NCBI GenBank assembly: GCA_019321725.1
Contig: CM033115.1
Location: forward strand, 6,086,673 to 6,150,672
Direction: 5' to 3'
DNA from: Paulownia fortunei
Lineage: Eukaryota > Streptophyta > Magnoliopsida > Lamiales > Paulowniaceae
DNA length: 64,000 nucleotides
Within the stretch, counting starts at the first letter, position 1. Every line of letters starts with the position of its first letter. A program made the translations under genes and the position numbers. Under the pieces are notes generated by a model. That model was not told the DNA's origin and ran no database searches. It was given only the letters and a program-made list of their open reading frames with translations. Shown here piece by piece: positions 22,856 through 34,491 of the stretch.

Positions 22856-24820
22856 TGAATCATATTAACAAAAAAGGTACTTTCTTTATCTTATGTCTTG
22901 CATTTACTTTTTGCGCATTAGATAAAGTCCTTAGACCAAATTTAGCTATGGAGCATGGTCGCGCATATGATGGCAATCATGAAATATGTTTCTAAGGCTT
23001 TTGGTTTTAAATAAGTTTCGAGTCGAGAATTTTTTGAAATAGGACATTAAATAGTATAGTTAGACTTATGCATATGATGCATGCTCGAAAGATAAGGATG
23101 TTGCATTCTATTAGCATCAACATAGTGACACAAGTGCATGTATGTGGGTACTTGTCAGAGAACAAGTTCACCAATCATGGCCCGCAGAAGATTCTTAGCT
23201 AGAGATTTTAATTGTTGAAATAAGAATTTTCATGTTGTGATAGTACATGAATAGTCCTCAAACTTGAGGCATAATGATAGTCTTGTGTACATCTTGCAAT
23301 ACTTTGATATATCTTCTGATTGCTTGACAATCACAAAGTGGATATGTTGGGTGTGCACTGATGTGCATGGAGGTTTGTCAGTGATCAACATAAAATTAGA
23401 CACTTGTCACTTGACAAAGGAATCTCCTGTATTTTCATCGTTTGTAATTCGAAGATCTTGACTAAGGTAGGATGCATTTTGATTCATTAGAAGTCACTAA
23501 AACTTGAAATGGGATCACAATATTGAATTATTTAGGATTTCAACTTATAATCAATGCCCTAAATTTGATTGAAAGATATCAGAAGGACCATACGTGTATG
23601 GGACTCGCAACTGAAACAAGTTTACTCAATGATTCACCTAATACTAGGTAATCATGCTACTTGCTAGTATTAGTTATGAACCTAAAAGTGTCACATATTA
23701 TTTTGGTGCTGACATTTTGAAATTGGTGAATCTAATAGTTGGATGTAATTAATTATATAGATTAATTAATTAGGGTTTTAATTTTATTCAATTGTTGGAT
23801 TAAATATTTATTTAAATGATTGGATTATTTAACTAAATCTAATTTGATTAGGAAGCCCAATAAATAAAGTAGAATAAATTAATCAATTGGATTAATTTAT
23901 TTGGGCTTTGAAAATTAATTGATTAATTGAATTAATTTATTGGACTTTATTGAAGTCCAAACCCAAAACTAATAACTAGTGGCCTAATTGTAAGGGCCCA
24001 CTAGATAAATGAACAGAAATAAACAGAAGATAAATAAAATTTATCTTTAAATACATATGATATATGAACATATTTATATATATATATATATGGATATATG
24101 TATAGATAGGATTTTGAAAGTCAAAATTCATATAATTGTGGATATGGCCGAATTTTAGGAGGTTAACATAGTCTTGATTATGGCCATATACATTGAGGAG
24201 AGAACAGTGGTTGGTTGGTAGTATTGAAAATTTGACCAAAATACACATGTGTATATTAAGCCACTTAGTGGCCAATTTCAAGAGGGAGTTTAACCCTAGA
24301 AATCGGCCAACACCCATTTGTATTTAAGGCCGAAAATTTGATGTAAAATAAGCAACTCTTCATTTTATTTGTCTAAAATCTTTTGGCTCTCACATAGAAA
24401 AAAAGAAAAATAGTTTTTCATCTTCTACTCTCCTTTTTTCGATTTCTCTTCAAAAAAAAATGTAGAGAATAATTAATCTATAATTATTTATCTACACAAA
24501 TACAATCTCCAATCACCAGTTGATTGAGGGATTGTGATTTTACTCCAAGAATCAAATTCATAAACGAAATAAGGTTCTACTAGCAAAGAAATTATTTCGG
24601 TGTCTACATCCAAAAGGTGGACATTTTAGAGGGAAGATAATTGAATCCCTACTTTCGGCGAGGTTACAGAGTTTTAGTGATAACCACAAAATCGGGAATT
24701 GATTCCCTCTCCATCATCATCACACGAAAAAGAGTTCTACAAGGGTAATTTCTAAATCCTTTAAAAGAATCAAATTTTTATTTTTTTATAAAATGATAAC
24801 GAAGTACAAATCGATAAAAT
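22856..24820 (+). mobile_element. copia-1 3' LTR, right part (truncated)
   Basis: It resumes the LTR interrupted at 12,814 and matches 6,300-8,100. It breaks off at GATAAAAT (24,820), where the 5' LTR continues for another ~115 bp. (TA)n repeats occur near 24,075-24,091. Short antisense frames here are not genes. Confidence 0.88.
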
Positions 24821-25237
24821 CAAGAAATAAATTGAATAATTAAATCAAAAATGTAATTTAATTCATATAGATGCATACATGAATCATATTGTCAATACAC
24901 AAATACATATTGGGTTAGCGTCCTCTACAATCAAATCTCCTAAAGTGTTCTATGGGTTACTCTATATGATGGGAATAGAGGAGAAGAGCAAAATGATTGA
25001 TTTGACTTGGAAACCGTAATCCTATAATGTTCTTTTTATCCTAAGTCAAATGGATGCCCATCAACTCTAATTTGATTAGCATTGGGTTTCTACACATTGT
25101 AAAGTCCATACCCAAATATTATTTGTAGAGCCTCACTAATAGATCACTTATTTGACTCAATTAAATTAGGTAGTCTATAACATAATTGTTACTTAAATAT
25201 GCAAGTCCACATTTGAGAAATTAAATTAATCCCAACA
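24821..25237 (-). mobile_element. copia-2 3' LTR (417 bp, lacks one end)
   Basis: On the minus strand it starts TGTTGGGATTAATTTAAT after a polypurine tract (AAATGGAAGAT, 25,238-25,248). By comparison with the right copy, about 62 bp of its other end are missing at the junction with copia-1. Confidence 0.8.
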
Positions 25238-25689
25238 ATCTTCCATTTAGACTACTTATGATACTGAAAATAATTATATTATAAAATCTTGAATATGCAC
25301 AAAATGGTATCTATCTTTGACATATCTCCTAAGTTACTATTTGGTCCATCTATAATGTCAACATGGTATCAAAACGATATTCGTTATATTTATTCACAAC
25401 TAGACTCATCAATGGTCACCACACTAACACATTCAATCATATAGATTGAGTATAAATATGTAGCATGGAAATTACATTCAATGTGATCTCAAACATGTCT
25501 ATTTCTAATTGATCCTACTTTTTTTCCTTATGAGATCATGCAAAATCACAAATAATCCAAAGTTTCAAAATAAACCATATTTTTCATTGTGCAAAAAATA
25601 AACCTGAAATGTGTCTAAACAAAAAAAATATCAAAATACAAACTCTCACTAAAATGCACATCATCAAAATAATACAATACCCTATGGGC

Positions 25690-26140
25690 AGTGTGCTCAT
25701 AAAACACCTTAGGTGGTAAACCCTTAGTGAACGGATTCGAAATCATGGAGTTTGTCTGAACATATTATGTAGGTGCTTGATGACTCTGAATTCTTTCTTT
25801 ATTTAACAAGAAGAAACTTGATGTCTATGTGCCTTGACTTCAAGAAGCTTCTATTATGATTGGAATACAACACAATCGATTTATTATCATAAAATATCTT
25901 GAATGGTCTTTCAATGCCATCCACAACATGCAGCCTAGTGATAAAGTTTATCAACCATATCCTATGATTAGATGCTTCGCAACAGGCTATGAATTCAACT
26001 ACCATAGTGGAAGAAGCTATCAGTGTCTGCTTAATACTTTTCCTAGAAATAACTCTTCCAGCCAGCAATTAATTATAGGCCAAAGTGGATCTCTGACTGT
26101 ATAGGCATTTAGTAAAATCGAAATCAGAATACTAAATGAT
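25690..26140 (-). pseudogene. copia-2 RNase H, partly open
   Basis: A 89-codon open stretch (25,799-26,068) reads SRKSIKQTLIASSTMVVEFIACCEASNH, IFYDNKSIVLYS and SRHIDIKFLLVK on the minus strand, matching Copia RNase H; the family A(R/S)SSTEAEY Glu is Val in this copy (TMVVEF), a likely catalytic loss, while the Asp in YDNK is kept. The C-terminal MI(A/S)NPFTKGLPPKVF block follows at about 25,695-25,745 after a stop. It ends about 450 bases before the polypurine tract. Confidence 0.87.
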
Positions 26141-27060
26141 CTTCTAAAGATTTGATTTTTGATAAGTGAGCATATAATCTTTTATTCTCTATAAATATTA
26201 TATAACCCTTTTGGTTGCTTCTCAATGATCCATTCCTAGGTTATTTAAATATTTGCCTAATATTCCTATTATGCACGCTATATCTGGATGCATACATACT
26301 TGAGCATACATAAGGCTTCCTATAGCTGACAGATAAAGAATTTTTTGTATTTCTTTTACTTTAAACTCATTCTTGGGGCAATGAATGAGATTACTTTAAA
26401 CTCATTCTTGGGGCATTGAATGAGACTGCACATGTCCGCTGTAGCAATATGAGTATCACCAATGTGCAATCTTTCATGCCAAATCTACTGAGAATCCTTT
26501 TCATATAGCTCTTTTGTGATAAAACAAGGATACCTCGAGAGTAATCTCAAAGTATCTGTATACCTAAGATAAAAGAGACTTCCCTCATCTCAAAGTTCTT
26601 AGTCAGTGATCTCTTAGTTTCGTGCAATAAGTCTATATCTTTGTTGGCTAACAATATGTTATTGACATATAACATCACGAAAATGTATTTACTCCCACTA
26701 AATGTGTGGTATACACAATCATCAACCTTATTTACCTCAAATCAAAACAAGATAATGACTTGATGAAATTTATGATATCGTTAACGAGAAGCCAATTCCA
26801 AATCGAAAGAGCTACAACTGCCAAAATGATTCTAAAGAGTCTTTCAATTAAACCGAAAGAAAAGTCTCTTTATAATCAATGCATTCTTTTTAAGTGAAAT
26901 CCTTGATGACTAGACGTGCCTTATATCTCTCAACATTGTCTTTTTAATCTTTATTGGTCTTAAATATCCATTTGTAATTAATGTATTTCACACCTTTAGG
27001 CAATTTGATGAGATCCCAAATGTCATTGTCTTTTATGGATTTCATCGTATTTTTCATAGC
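26141..27060 (-). pseudogene. copia-2 reverse transcriptase with YVNN instead of YVDD
   Basis: On the minus strand YKARLVIKDFT and a CIDYKETF-like block lie near 26,870-26,930, and FVMLYVNNILLANKDIDLLHET near 26,625-26,680. The catalytic pair of Asp residues (family YVDD, here 26,658-26,669) has become Asn-Asn by two G-to-A changes, which alone would abolish polymerase activity. Several stops and shifts also break the frame. Two copies of an ~30-base stretch (26,364 and 26,393, both with CATTCTTGGGGCA) show a small local duplication. Confidence 0.83.
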
Positions 27061-28229
27061 ATAAATACACTTTTGAAAACTAAAACTTTATTGGTTTGAT
27101 GAAAGTTGATTGAATCATTTTTCATCACTCCCATGTCAACCTTACATGGAGAAATACGATATAAGAATCATAATAGTTGTTCTCATTTCTCAAGAGGATT
27201 TCTTAATTGTATTTCCTCTTGAAATTGTTGAGTTTGTTCTTTACAAAATAATTTTTTATTTTATTTTGAAGAGAGAGCTCTTTGTATCTTGAACAATGTC
27301 AGGAATAGAAAATTAATCGCTGTCAATATCAATAGTAGGAAGAGAAATGAATTCATCTTTAAGGACAATTCTTTAACATTATCTTCCTCCCAAACTCAAC
27401 TTTCTCAAGAAAAACCACATTTCCCGTCTGAAAATGACATAATCAAGGGATCATTAAACTTTTAATCCCTTGAACATTTAATGTAACCAACAAAGTGACA
27501 ACTTAAAGATCTGGAGTCCAATTTCTTTTCATTTGACTTTTAAGGCCTTACCTTAGCTGGGCAACCCCAAATATGTAAATGCCTGATACAAGGCTTATTG
27601 CATATCTATAGTCTATAAAGGGTTTTAGCTACCACTTTGATTGAAACCTTGTTAATAATGTAAGCTACAGTCTTTAGTACTTCTCTTAGGGATTTTGTTG
27701 GTAAAGAAAACTAACTAATTATACTTCTTACCACATCCTTGAGTAAACTATTTCATGTGTTTTATATCATATGAACTGATGTGCAAGATTTCATTATATG
27801 AGTCAATCATATCCAAAATACAGTTTATTATCAATGATAAAGAACTAGTACCAATAAAATTTAGATCTTGAAAGAGATTAAATTTTCTATTTTAAAATGA
27901 AAAATAACTGAATTTGTCCAAAGTGATAATAGAAATCATACTCTATTTAAATAATAATATTGTATGTTTCTTTCAAATTCAAAAAATAACGAACAATTAA
28001 TGATTAACTAACAATCCGTACAACCTCAACTGTAACTATTTTGCCCTAGCCCACACTTATGCATCTTTCAACATCACTTATCTATTCGCTCAATATACAA
28101 CCCTACATAGACATACTTATGTGAGTAGTAGAACCAAAATCTACCCACCAAGTTGTCTAGGTAAAAAAACTAAACTAACTTCAATACAAACTAAAATAAG
28201 AAACATATTAGCGTACTTGAGATATTTTT
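27061..28229 (-). pseudogene. copia-2 integrase/protease region, heavily decayed
   Basis: By position between gag and reverse transcriptase this should encode protease and integrase. Only weak fragments are visible on the minus strand, and every frame is interrupted many times, so the assignment rests mainly on synteny with copia-1. Confidence 0.5.
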
Positions 28230-28760
28230 TCTTTATGTGTTCACCCTTTTTGTAAAAGTAACAGATAAATTCTTAATTCTATTTCTTTTGCATTTCTGTT
28301 ATGGTGTCCCAATTGCAACTTACTTTCTTTTATCTTGAATGGTAGTTGCTAAGTGAGCACTTTTAGTCTTTTATTGCTCAAACATTTCTTATTCTTGCAC
28401 AGTAAAATATAAACTCATTAAGAGTTCATTTAACTTTTAGGGTATTGTCACTTATTTTAAATTGATCATATTGTGCAGAAAGAGAAATAAAGTCATATGC
28501 ACGAGCATGTCCCCAAACAACTCTAACTTTAGTGCCTTTAGTTTGGAAGCAGGATTAGACATTTCCATAATGTACTCCCTTATGTTCTCTTTTCCTTTAT
28601 ACATTGTTGAAACAAGATTAGCCAAAAAGGTGTTTGTTTCAACCAATATTTTTAAGGAACTTCTTAGCACTATCCTTCTCAAACTTAGTGCCGCTAAATA
28701 TTTCTAAAATTGTGCACTGTATGATCATAAGACTCATGCGGTTAGAACGACCTCACTTTT
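28230..28760 (-). pseudogene. copia-2 gag (UBN2/Copia-type), decayed
   Basis: An open 76-codon stretch (28,452-28,682) contains ENIREYIMEMSNPASKLKAL followed by LELFGDMLVHMTLFLFL, the conserved Copia gag block (family: NIREYIMEMSNLASKLKALKLE). Stops flank it on both sides. A downstream LNELLMSLYF... piece continues the family order. Gag of a Copia element normally starts soon after the PBS, but here about 1.9 kb separate them. Confidence 0.82.
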
Positions 28761-28899
28761 CAAAGTCCCTTTAACCTTAGGGGAACTTTCATTAGGGAGC
28801 TCAAGAGATCATTCTATCTGAAGCGTAAAGTCAAGATCTATACAATGGAGAACAATCACAATGTTCTCTTTTAAATTCTTGAAATTTATGCCTTTAAGC

Positions 28900-30630
28900 A
28901 CAAATAATATTAACATTGGCAGATCTTGTAAAAATATAAGCAGAAACATAATTCAGAGAACAAAACTAAATAACATGCTCATAATATAATTACAATAAAT
29001 TCATATATATGCATGACATAATGAAATAATAGTAGGCCCTATCATGAGATACCAAGCACAATATTGATGTTTAGTCTTTGAATAGAAATATCAACTGTAA
29101 GTGATACTCTCCATGTAGTAATCAAATACTAATAATTAGTCATGTCAAACAATAACCTTATTTTAGGCCGATTATTGCTCAAATAAAAAAAAACTAATAA
29201 CCATCACGTATTTATTATCACATGTATGTCTGTTATTTGGTCAAACAATAATCTTTATTTGACCCAATTATTATTTACATAAATAACGAACATACACATC
29301 TTAATGTCCCAAAATAAATAAATCTACACGATACAGGTTACTTTGACAATGTATTATTTCAATCAATTTATTTTGAAATATCAGACAAGTAGGAACAAAT
29401 ATAATCCCAAATTTATCTCACATGTCTATTATCTGGCCAAATAATGATTTTTCTTTGGGTCAATTATTATCCATATAGATATAATGCAAACCTTTTACTT
29501 GATATCCAATATTTCAAACATAAATTTAATAATAGAGGTCACTTTGGTGATATATTATTTCGATTTATCCTGAAATATAAGATAACATTTTTAGAATTTT
29601 CTTTATTGTGGTTTTACTGAAATTATGCCGAGTCGTGTACGAAAAAGATTAAAATCAATTATGAATTCAAATCTAATTCAATCCTTATAGGTTAAATTAA
29701 ATCTTACCCGCTTTATGACCCAAATAATGAGCTCAAACTTAAATTCAAAATTCAATCTTATTTGAATTTCAGACCAATAATCAAATTTGGCCTAAAAGAA
29801 CAACTTTATTTGAATTTAAAGCCAAAATTAAATTCAACCGAATACCAAATTAGGCCCATAACTAAACATGATAAAAAATCCAATGATATAAGTTTGAACC
29901 CGATAATATGTTAAGCCCAGAGTATAACTTTATTTGAGTTTTAAGCCAAAACTAAATCAAGCCCAAAATCAAAATTTAAATTAAGCCTTAAATTTCTTTT
30001 AAATAAAAAATTCTTCAGCCCAAAAGAAAATTAAAGGCCCAAATTTCTTTAATTTAAATCCTAGATTCATGGTTTTCTTCTCCACCCAAAAATCAACTAA
30101 AGAAAATAATAATAAAAAATCAGACTTTGGGCTGGGGTGCTCGTGAGCCTGGATCAATCATCCCATATCCTTTGTATGAATCTATCTTGACTGGAATTGT
30201 CCAGAATTTTTCTTCTTTTTTTTTTTTAAGAATAACAACAAGATAAAAACCTTAATCAAGATTTTCCCTTTTGATTTTGTTACACAAAAGAAATAATAAG
30301 TCCCAAAAATTGGAACTATAATTTTGGAATAAATAATTATTTGTAAAAATAATATTTCAAGGGAAAGAAAAATTGTTTTCGTAAAATTTGTTCCTGAATC
30401 CTTCTCTCAAACAATATTACAAAACCATATATAATCTTAATAACAAAATTTTATGAGAAGAAACAAAATTTTTGCAATTGAATTCTTCATGAATTATTTA
30501 ATCCAAAAATCATATCAATAGAATAACTAACAATTTTATAAAATTTTCTGATTTCTTCTTTCAAATAAAATTTTAATAGCGAATATAATCATTGAAGAAT
30601 AAATAAAATTTTTTGATAATCTAACATGAA
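28900..30630 (-). other. copia-2 long leader with internal repeats
   Basis: No gene is visible. About 29,205-29,400 and 29,400-29,590 form an imperfect direct repeat of roughly 200 bp, sharing a GGTCAAACAATAATC / GGCCAAATAATGATT block and a TTTGACAATGTATTATTTC / TTTGGTGATATATTATTTC block. Around 29,640-30,060 short Asn/Gln-like AT-rich motifs with GCCCAAA recur. It might be leader sequence or a separate insertion. Confidence 0.45.
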
Positions 30631-30643
30631 TTGCTCTGAAACC
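30631..30643 (-). other. copia-2 primer-binding site
   Basis: On the minus strand TGGTTTCAGAGCA, close to the tRNA-iMet site TGGTATCAGAGC, two bases from the LTR at 30,646. Confidence 0.82.
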
Positions 30644-30645
30644 AC

Positions 30646-30914
30646 TTGTTAGACTTTAACAGAAATATGACTAACAGTCAAATAACTCAAGATCATCATG
30701 TAAATTATCAAAAAATAAATTAAATAATTAAATTGGAAGCGTACCTTAAATTCATATAAACGCATACATGAATCCATATTGGTAATACATAAATACATAT
30801 TAACTTAGTGTATTCCACAATCAAATCTCTTAAAGTAGTCCATGCATTCTCTCTCTAAGATGGAATAGAGGAGAAGAGTCAAACTTTGATTTAACTTGAG
30901 AATCATAATCCTAT
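30646..30914 (-). mobile_element. copia-2 5' LTR, truncated
   Basis: On the plus strand it starts TGTTAGACTTTAACAG; homology with 24,821-25,020 stops near AATCCTATA at about 30,914, so roughly 200 bp of the outer part are gone. Confidence 0.78.
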
Positions 30915-31891
30915 ATTAATAAAAACAACATAAGGTCAATGCCTTTTACCTCCACTTGTGCTGCTCTAATTGCAAAATGAAGTAAATTTTTTAAACATGT
31001 AAATGAAATAAATTTTTTAGGATTAAAAATTTATTTTACTCCTTATTTTGGTATCAATTGCCCTTATATTAATAAAAAATTTAAATACTTCCTAAACTGA
31101 ATATATATATATATATATATTTATCTTTATTGATGGACAAAAGTATTGTGAGATAAATAAAAATATAAATTCACTTTGCTCCTCTACAATTAAATGTCAA
31201 TTAGTTTTATTCAAAACTTTAATAAATAAATTAATTTTCAATTAAATCTGGAATTAATAAATAATGAAGTATGATTTAGTAGTGTAAAGAAGACACATTA
31301 GATTTTGTTAAAAAAATATCTCACATGAATTTATATTGCTACCATCTTATATAAATTGCTTTAATAAATAATTATTGAAATTTAGGATCAAATTAGATGA
31401 TATCATTTAATGGTATAAATAAATCTATTAGGGTAAGGTGTACATACATAGCTCAAATATACAACTAATCTAATTTCAATATTTAGTTATTTATTTTGAA
31501 ATGAAAATTAAAATTAAGAAAATCATATAAAATATATAATGCAATTAAAAAATTTTGAGTGAAAAAATAAAAATGTGGAATCTGAATAGCGAGTCTGTTA
31601 TGCTAATAATGCATTTCCAAGTGGCCTTCTTTTTCTTTGCCTTTTAATCTGAAGAAACGCGTAAAACACGGCAAAACCAGCGTATATTCTAGTAATTAAA
31701 GAGATTACAAAGAATTAAGATCAGCTAATTAATTGCAAAAAATCAACATCTTGGAATAGTCATAGGATCCTCCATAGATAGACTGGTTCTGAGAAATCAC
31801 TACCTGCTATCTCATTGTCGCTGACACTGCCGGCCTCCGTACTGTATTGCTACATTTTTCTGCAACTTTAAAGCAGGAATCGAGGTCCGAG
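30915..31891 (+). other. AT-rich upstream region of the NLR gene
   Basis: No gene or clear transposon is visible. It contains a (TA)n run at about 31,102-31,120 and becomes slightly richer in GC from 31,620. It presumably holds the NLR promoter, but no promoter element can be placed with confidence. Confidence 0.4.
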
Positions 31892-32244
31892 ATGGCGGCT
31901 TATGCAGCTCTGGTTTCTCTTATGCATATTATAGAGCAGATCCAGCATCATCCTCGTCCTCCAATTTCTCTTGACCAAAAACAGATTGAATCTCTCATGG
32001 AAAAGGTTACTCTTTTGCAAGATTTTCTTGAAGGTTATTCCCATGGCAGCAGCAAAGAAGCAGATGGCTTGGAGAGTCGCATTGCAGATGCAGCTTATGC
32101 TGCAGAAGATATGATCGAATCCCACGTAGTGGATAAAATTCTTAGTCGATCCACAAGTCATTGGAAAAATATCAGTTTCTTTAATTTCTTTAGAGGTCTA
32201 TGGACAGCAATAAGACATGGAGAATACTGGATAGAAGACATGGA

Positions 32245-34491
32245 CTTCTTGTTAGAGTAGGATGTCCAACGCTCCAATTAGATTGGGTGTATTATATTTT
32301 TTTACTTTTGTAAAGACAATCTTATTGGGAATCATATTAATAAAAAGGCATTTTCTTTATCTTATGTCTTGCATTTTTTTATTTCTGCACATTAGATGAA
32401 GTCCTTAGACCAAATTTAGCTACGGGGCATGGTCGCGCATATGATGGCGATCATGGAACATGCCTCTAAGGTTTTGATTTTAAATAAGTTGTGAGTCGAT
32501 AGTTTTTTGAGATGGGACATCAAATAACTCAATAAGACTCGTACATATAATGCATGCTCGTGAGACGAGAATGTCACATTCCATTGGCATTAGCGTAGAG
32601 ACGTAAGTGCATATATGTGAGTGCTTGTTAGGGAACAAGTACACCGAATATGGCCCGTAAGAAATTCTTAGTTGAAGGCTTTGCCCGTCGAAATAAGAAT
32701 TTCTGTGTTGCGATAGTACACGACTAGTCCTTAAACTTGAGGCACGATGGTAGCCTTGTGTGCATTCTGCAGCACTTTGATATATCTTCTGATTGCTTGA
32801 CAATCACAAATGGGGTATGTTGGGTATTGCACTGGTGTGCATGGAGGTTTGTCAGTGGCCAACATAAAATTCGACACTTGTTTTTTTAAACAAGGGAATC
32901 TCCTGTGTTTTCATAGTTCGTGATTCAAAGACCTTGGCCAAGGCAGAATGAATTATGATTCATCAAGAATCATTGGAACTTGAAATGGGATCACAACATT
33001 TGAATCATTTAGGGATTTCGACTTATAATCCATGTCTTAAATTCAATCAGGAGATTAGCTGTCGAAAGGACCGTACGTGTATGGTACTCGCAACTGAAAT
33101 AGGTTTACTCGTTATTTCACCTAAGACTAGTTTGTCATGATTACTTGCTAGGTGTTTTCATGGATAGTGAGGTTCTTGAAATTAAAGAGTTGATTCCAAG
33201 CGGATTAATTAATTAAATTAATTAATTAGAATAATTGTTATTCATAACTTGCAAATGTTGCAAACCCACTACTAGCTTAGTAGTGAACTTAAGAGGGTCA
33301 TACATCTTTATGAAAAGTAACATTTTTAATTTTAGATTTTATCCAATGATTGGAAATTAATTAATTAATACTGATCAATTAATTAAATAAGGGTTCTATT
33401 TAATTTAATAGTTAAATTAAATTATTCAATTAAATAATTGGATTATTTAATTGGACCTAATTTGATTAGGAAGCCCAATTGGAGTAAATTAAATTAATCA
33501 ATTGGATTGATTAAATTGGGATTAAATCAATTGAATTGATTTGGGAATTTTTTAGTCCAAACCCAAAATAAATGTGAATCACTTAAGAAGTCCACTAAAG
33601 TATGAAGAGAATAAATTAAATAAATATGATTTATTTAATTAACATATTTATAAATAAATAAATATAGTGACCAATTTTATAGGATAAAATAGGCCACTAA
33701 AATTTAATTTATGTATAAATATAATTATAGTATATATATATGATATATATCTATCTTGATATTATTTGAAGAGTTCAAATTAATATCAACAATGTATGTA
33801 GACAATTTTGATGATTAATGTAGTCTCAAATTAGTCCACATACAATAGAAGAGTGAAAAAAGAAGAGTTGTTGAAAGATTTGGAATCCTTCCAAGATAAG
33901 GTTTTGAAGTAGTTCAAAATAGAAAAACTTTCCAAGAGTTGGAAAAGGATTAAAATTTTCAACCCTATATATATGAGGGATGAAAATTACATAATTCAAT
34001 TCAAAAATTTGAGCAAAAATATTTTGTTTAAAGTCTTCTATTTATACTCTTCAAGAAAAGAAAAGAAAGAAAAAGAAAATCAGTTTCTTGTTATTTTCTT
34101 CATATTATTGTTTCAAAAACTTAAAGAATCTATCTTTATTGTTCTTGAAAATATACTCCGGTTCTAGATTAGTAAACAATTAAAAGGATACTAGCGAATC
34201 CTTTGGATTGGTGTTGTTTTTCGTATCGTGGACCTGATAGAGGGGAGACACTTGGATTTCTGCGAATTCTGATAGTCCAGGATAAACAATTGATTGTTTC
34301 ATTCCTTACAACAACCGGAGTGCACGAAAGGTATAATCCGATTTTATATTTATTTATATATTCACTTGAATAAGCGCGATCGTTAAAATCGCTTTTGAAT
34401 CAAAGGGGTTAAATTTATGTTTGATAAAAAAAAAAAAAAATTAATTTTCCGCTGCGCATACCCCTGCGATTATAGCGAACCCAACACTTCT
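32245..34491. repeat. 5-bp target-site duplication around the solo LTR
   Basis: CTTCT at 32,245-32,249 and CTTCT at 34,487-34,491 flank the LTR exactly, the size made by Copia integrase. Confidence 0.95.
32250..34486 (+). mobile_element. Solo Copia LTR (family A, 2,237 bp) inside the NLR coding sequence
   Basis: It starts TGTTAGAGTAGGATGTCC and ends GCGAACCCAACA. No internal retrotransposon sequence or second LTR is present, so it is a solo LTR left by recombination between the two LTRs. It closely resembles the copies at 62,795-64,000 and, inverted, 41,583-53,008. An antisense frame at 32,480-32,803 recurs in the copy at 62,960-63,346, but this reflects shared descent. A run of 14-15 A lies near 34,428. 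Confidence 0.94.

Larger units (their letters stand above)
6204..24820 (+). mobile_element. copia-1, a Ty1/Copia retrotransposon interrupted by gypsy-2
   Basis: Order on the plus strand: 5' LTR, PBS, leader, protease, integrase, reverse transcriptase, RNase H, polypurine tract, 3' LTR. Integrase before reverse transcriptase is the Copia order. Gypsy-2 (12,815-22,855) sits inside the 3' LTR. No gag was recognised between 8,700 and 9,720, so gag is probably deleted or very diverged. Stops occur in every domain. The 3' LTR stops at about 24,820, some 115 bp short of its expected end, where copia-2 begins. Confidence 0.88.
24821..30914 (-). mobile_element. copia-2, Ty1/Copia element truncated at both ends
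   Basis: On the minus strand: partial 5' LTR (30,646-30,914), PBS, long repeat-containing leader, gag, degraded protease/integrase, reverse transcriptase, RNase H, polypurine tract, 3' LTR lacking its end (24,821-25,237). The two LTR copies share clear sequence, for example ATAGAGGAGAAGAG and AATCCTATA. No target duplication can be seen because both outer ends are missing. Numerous stops and a lost polymerase motif show it is dead. Confidence 0.85.

Noticed and set aside
23976..24317. 113-codon minus-strand frame with TA-rich centre
   Set aside because: Lies in the copia-1 3' LTR across a (TA)n microsatellite; not conserved in the 5' LTR.
31868..32161. 97-codon minus-strand frame opposite the NLR N-terminus
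   Set aside because: Shadow of the NLR coding strand, which has clear family similarity.
32480..32803. Antisense frame in the NLR solo LTR that recurs at 62,960-63,346 with similar protein sequence
   Set aside because: Both are copies of the same LTR, so similarity follows from descent; it has no start context or protein family features and is broken in other copies.
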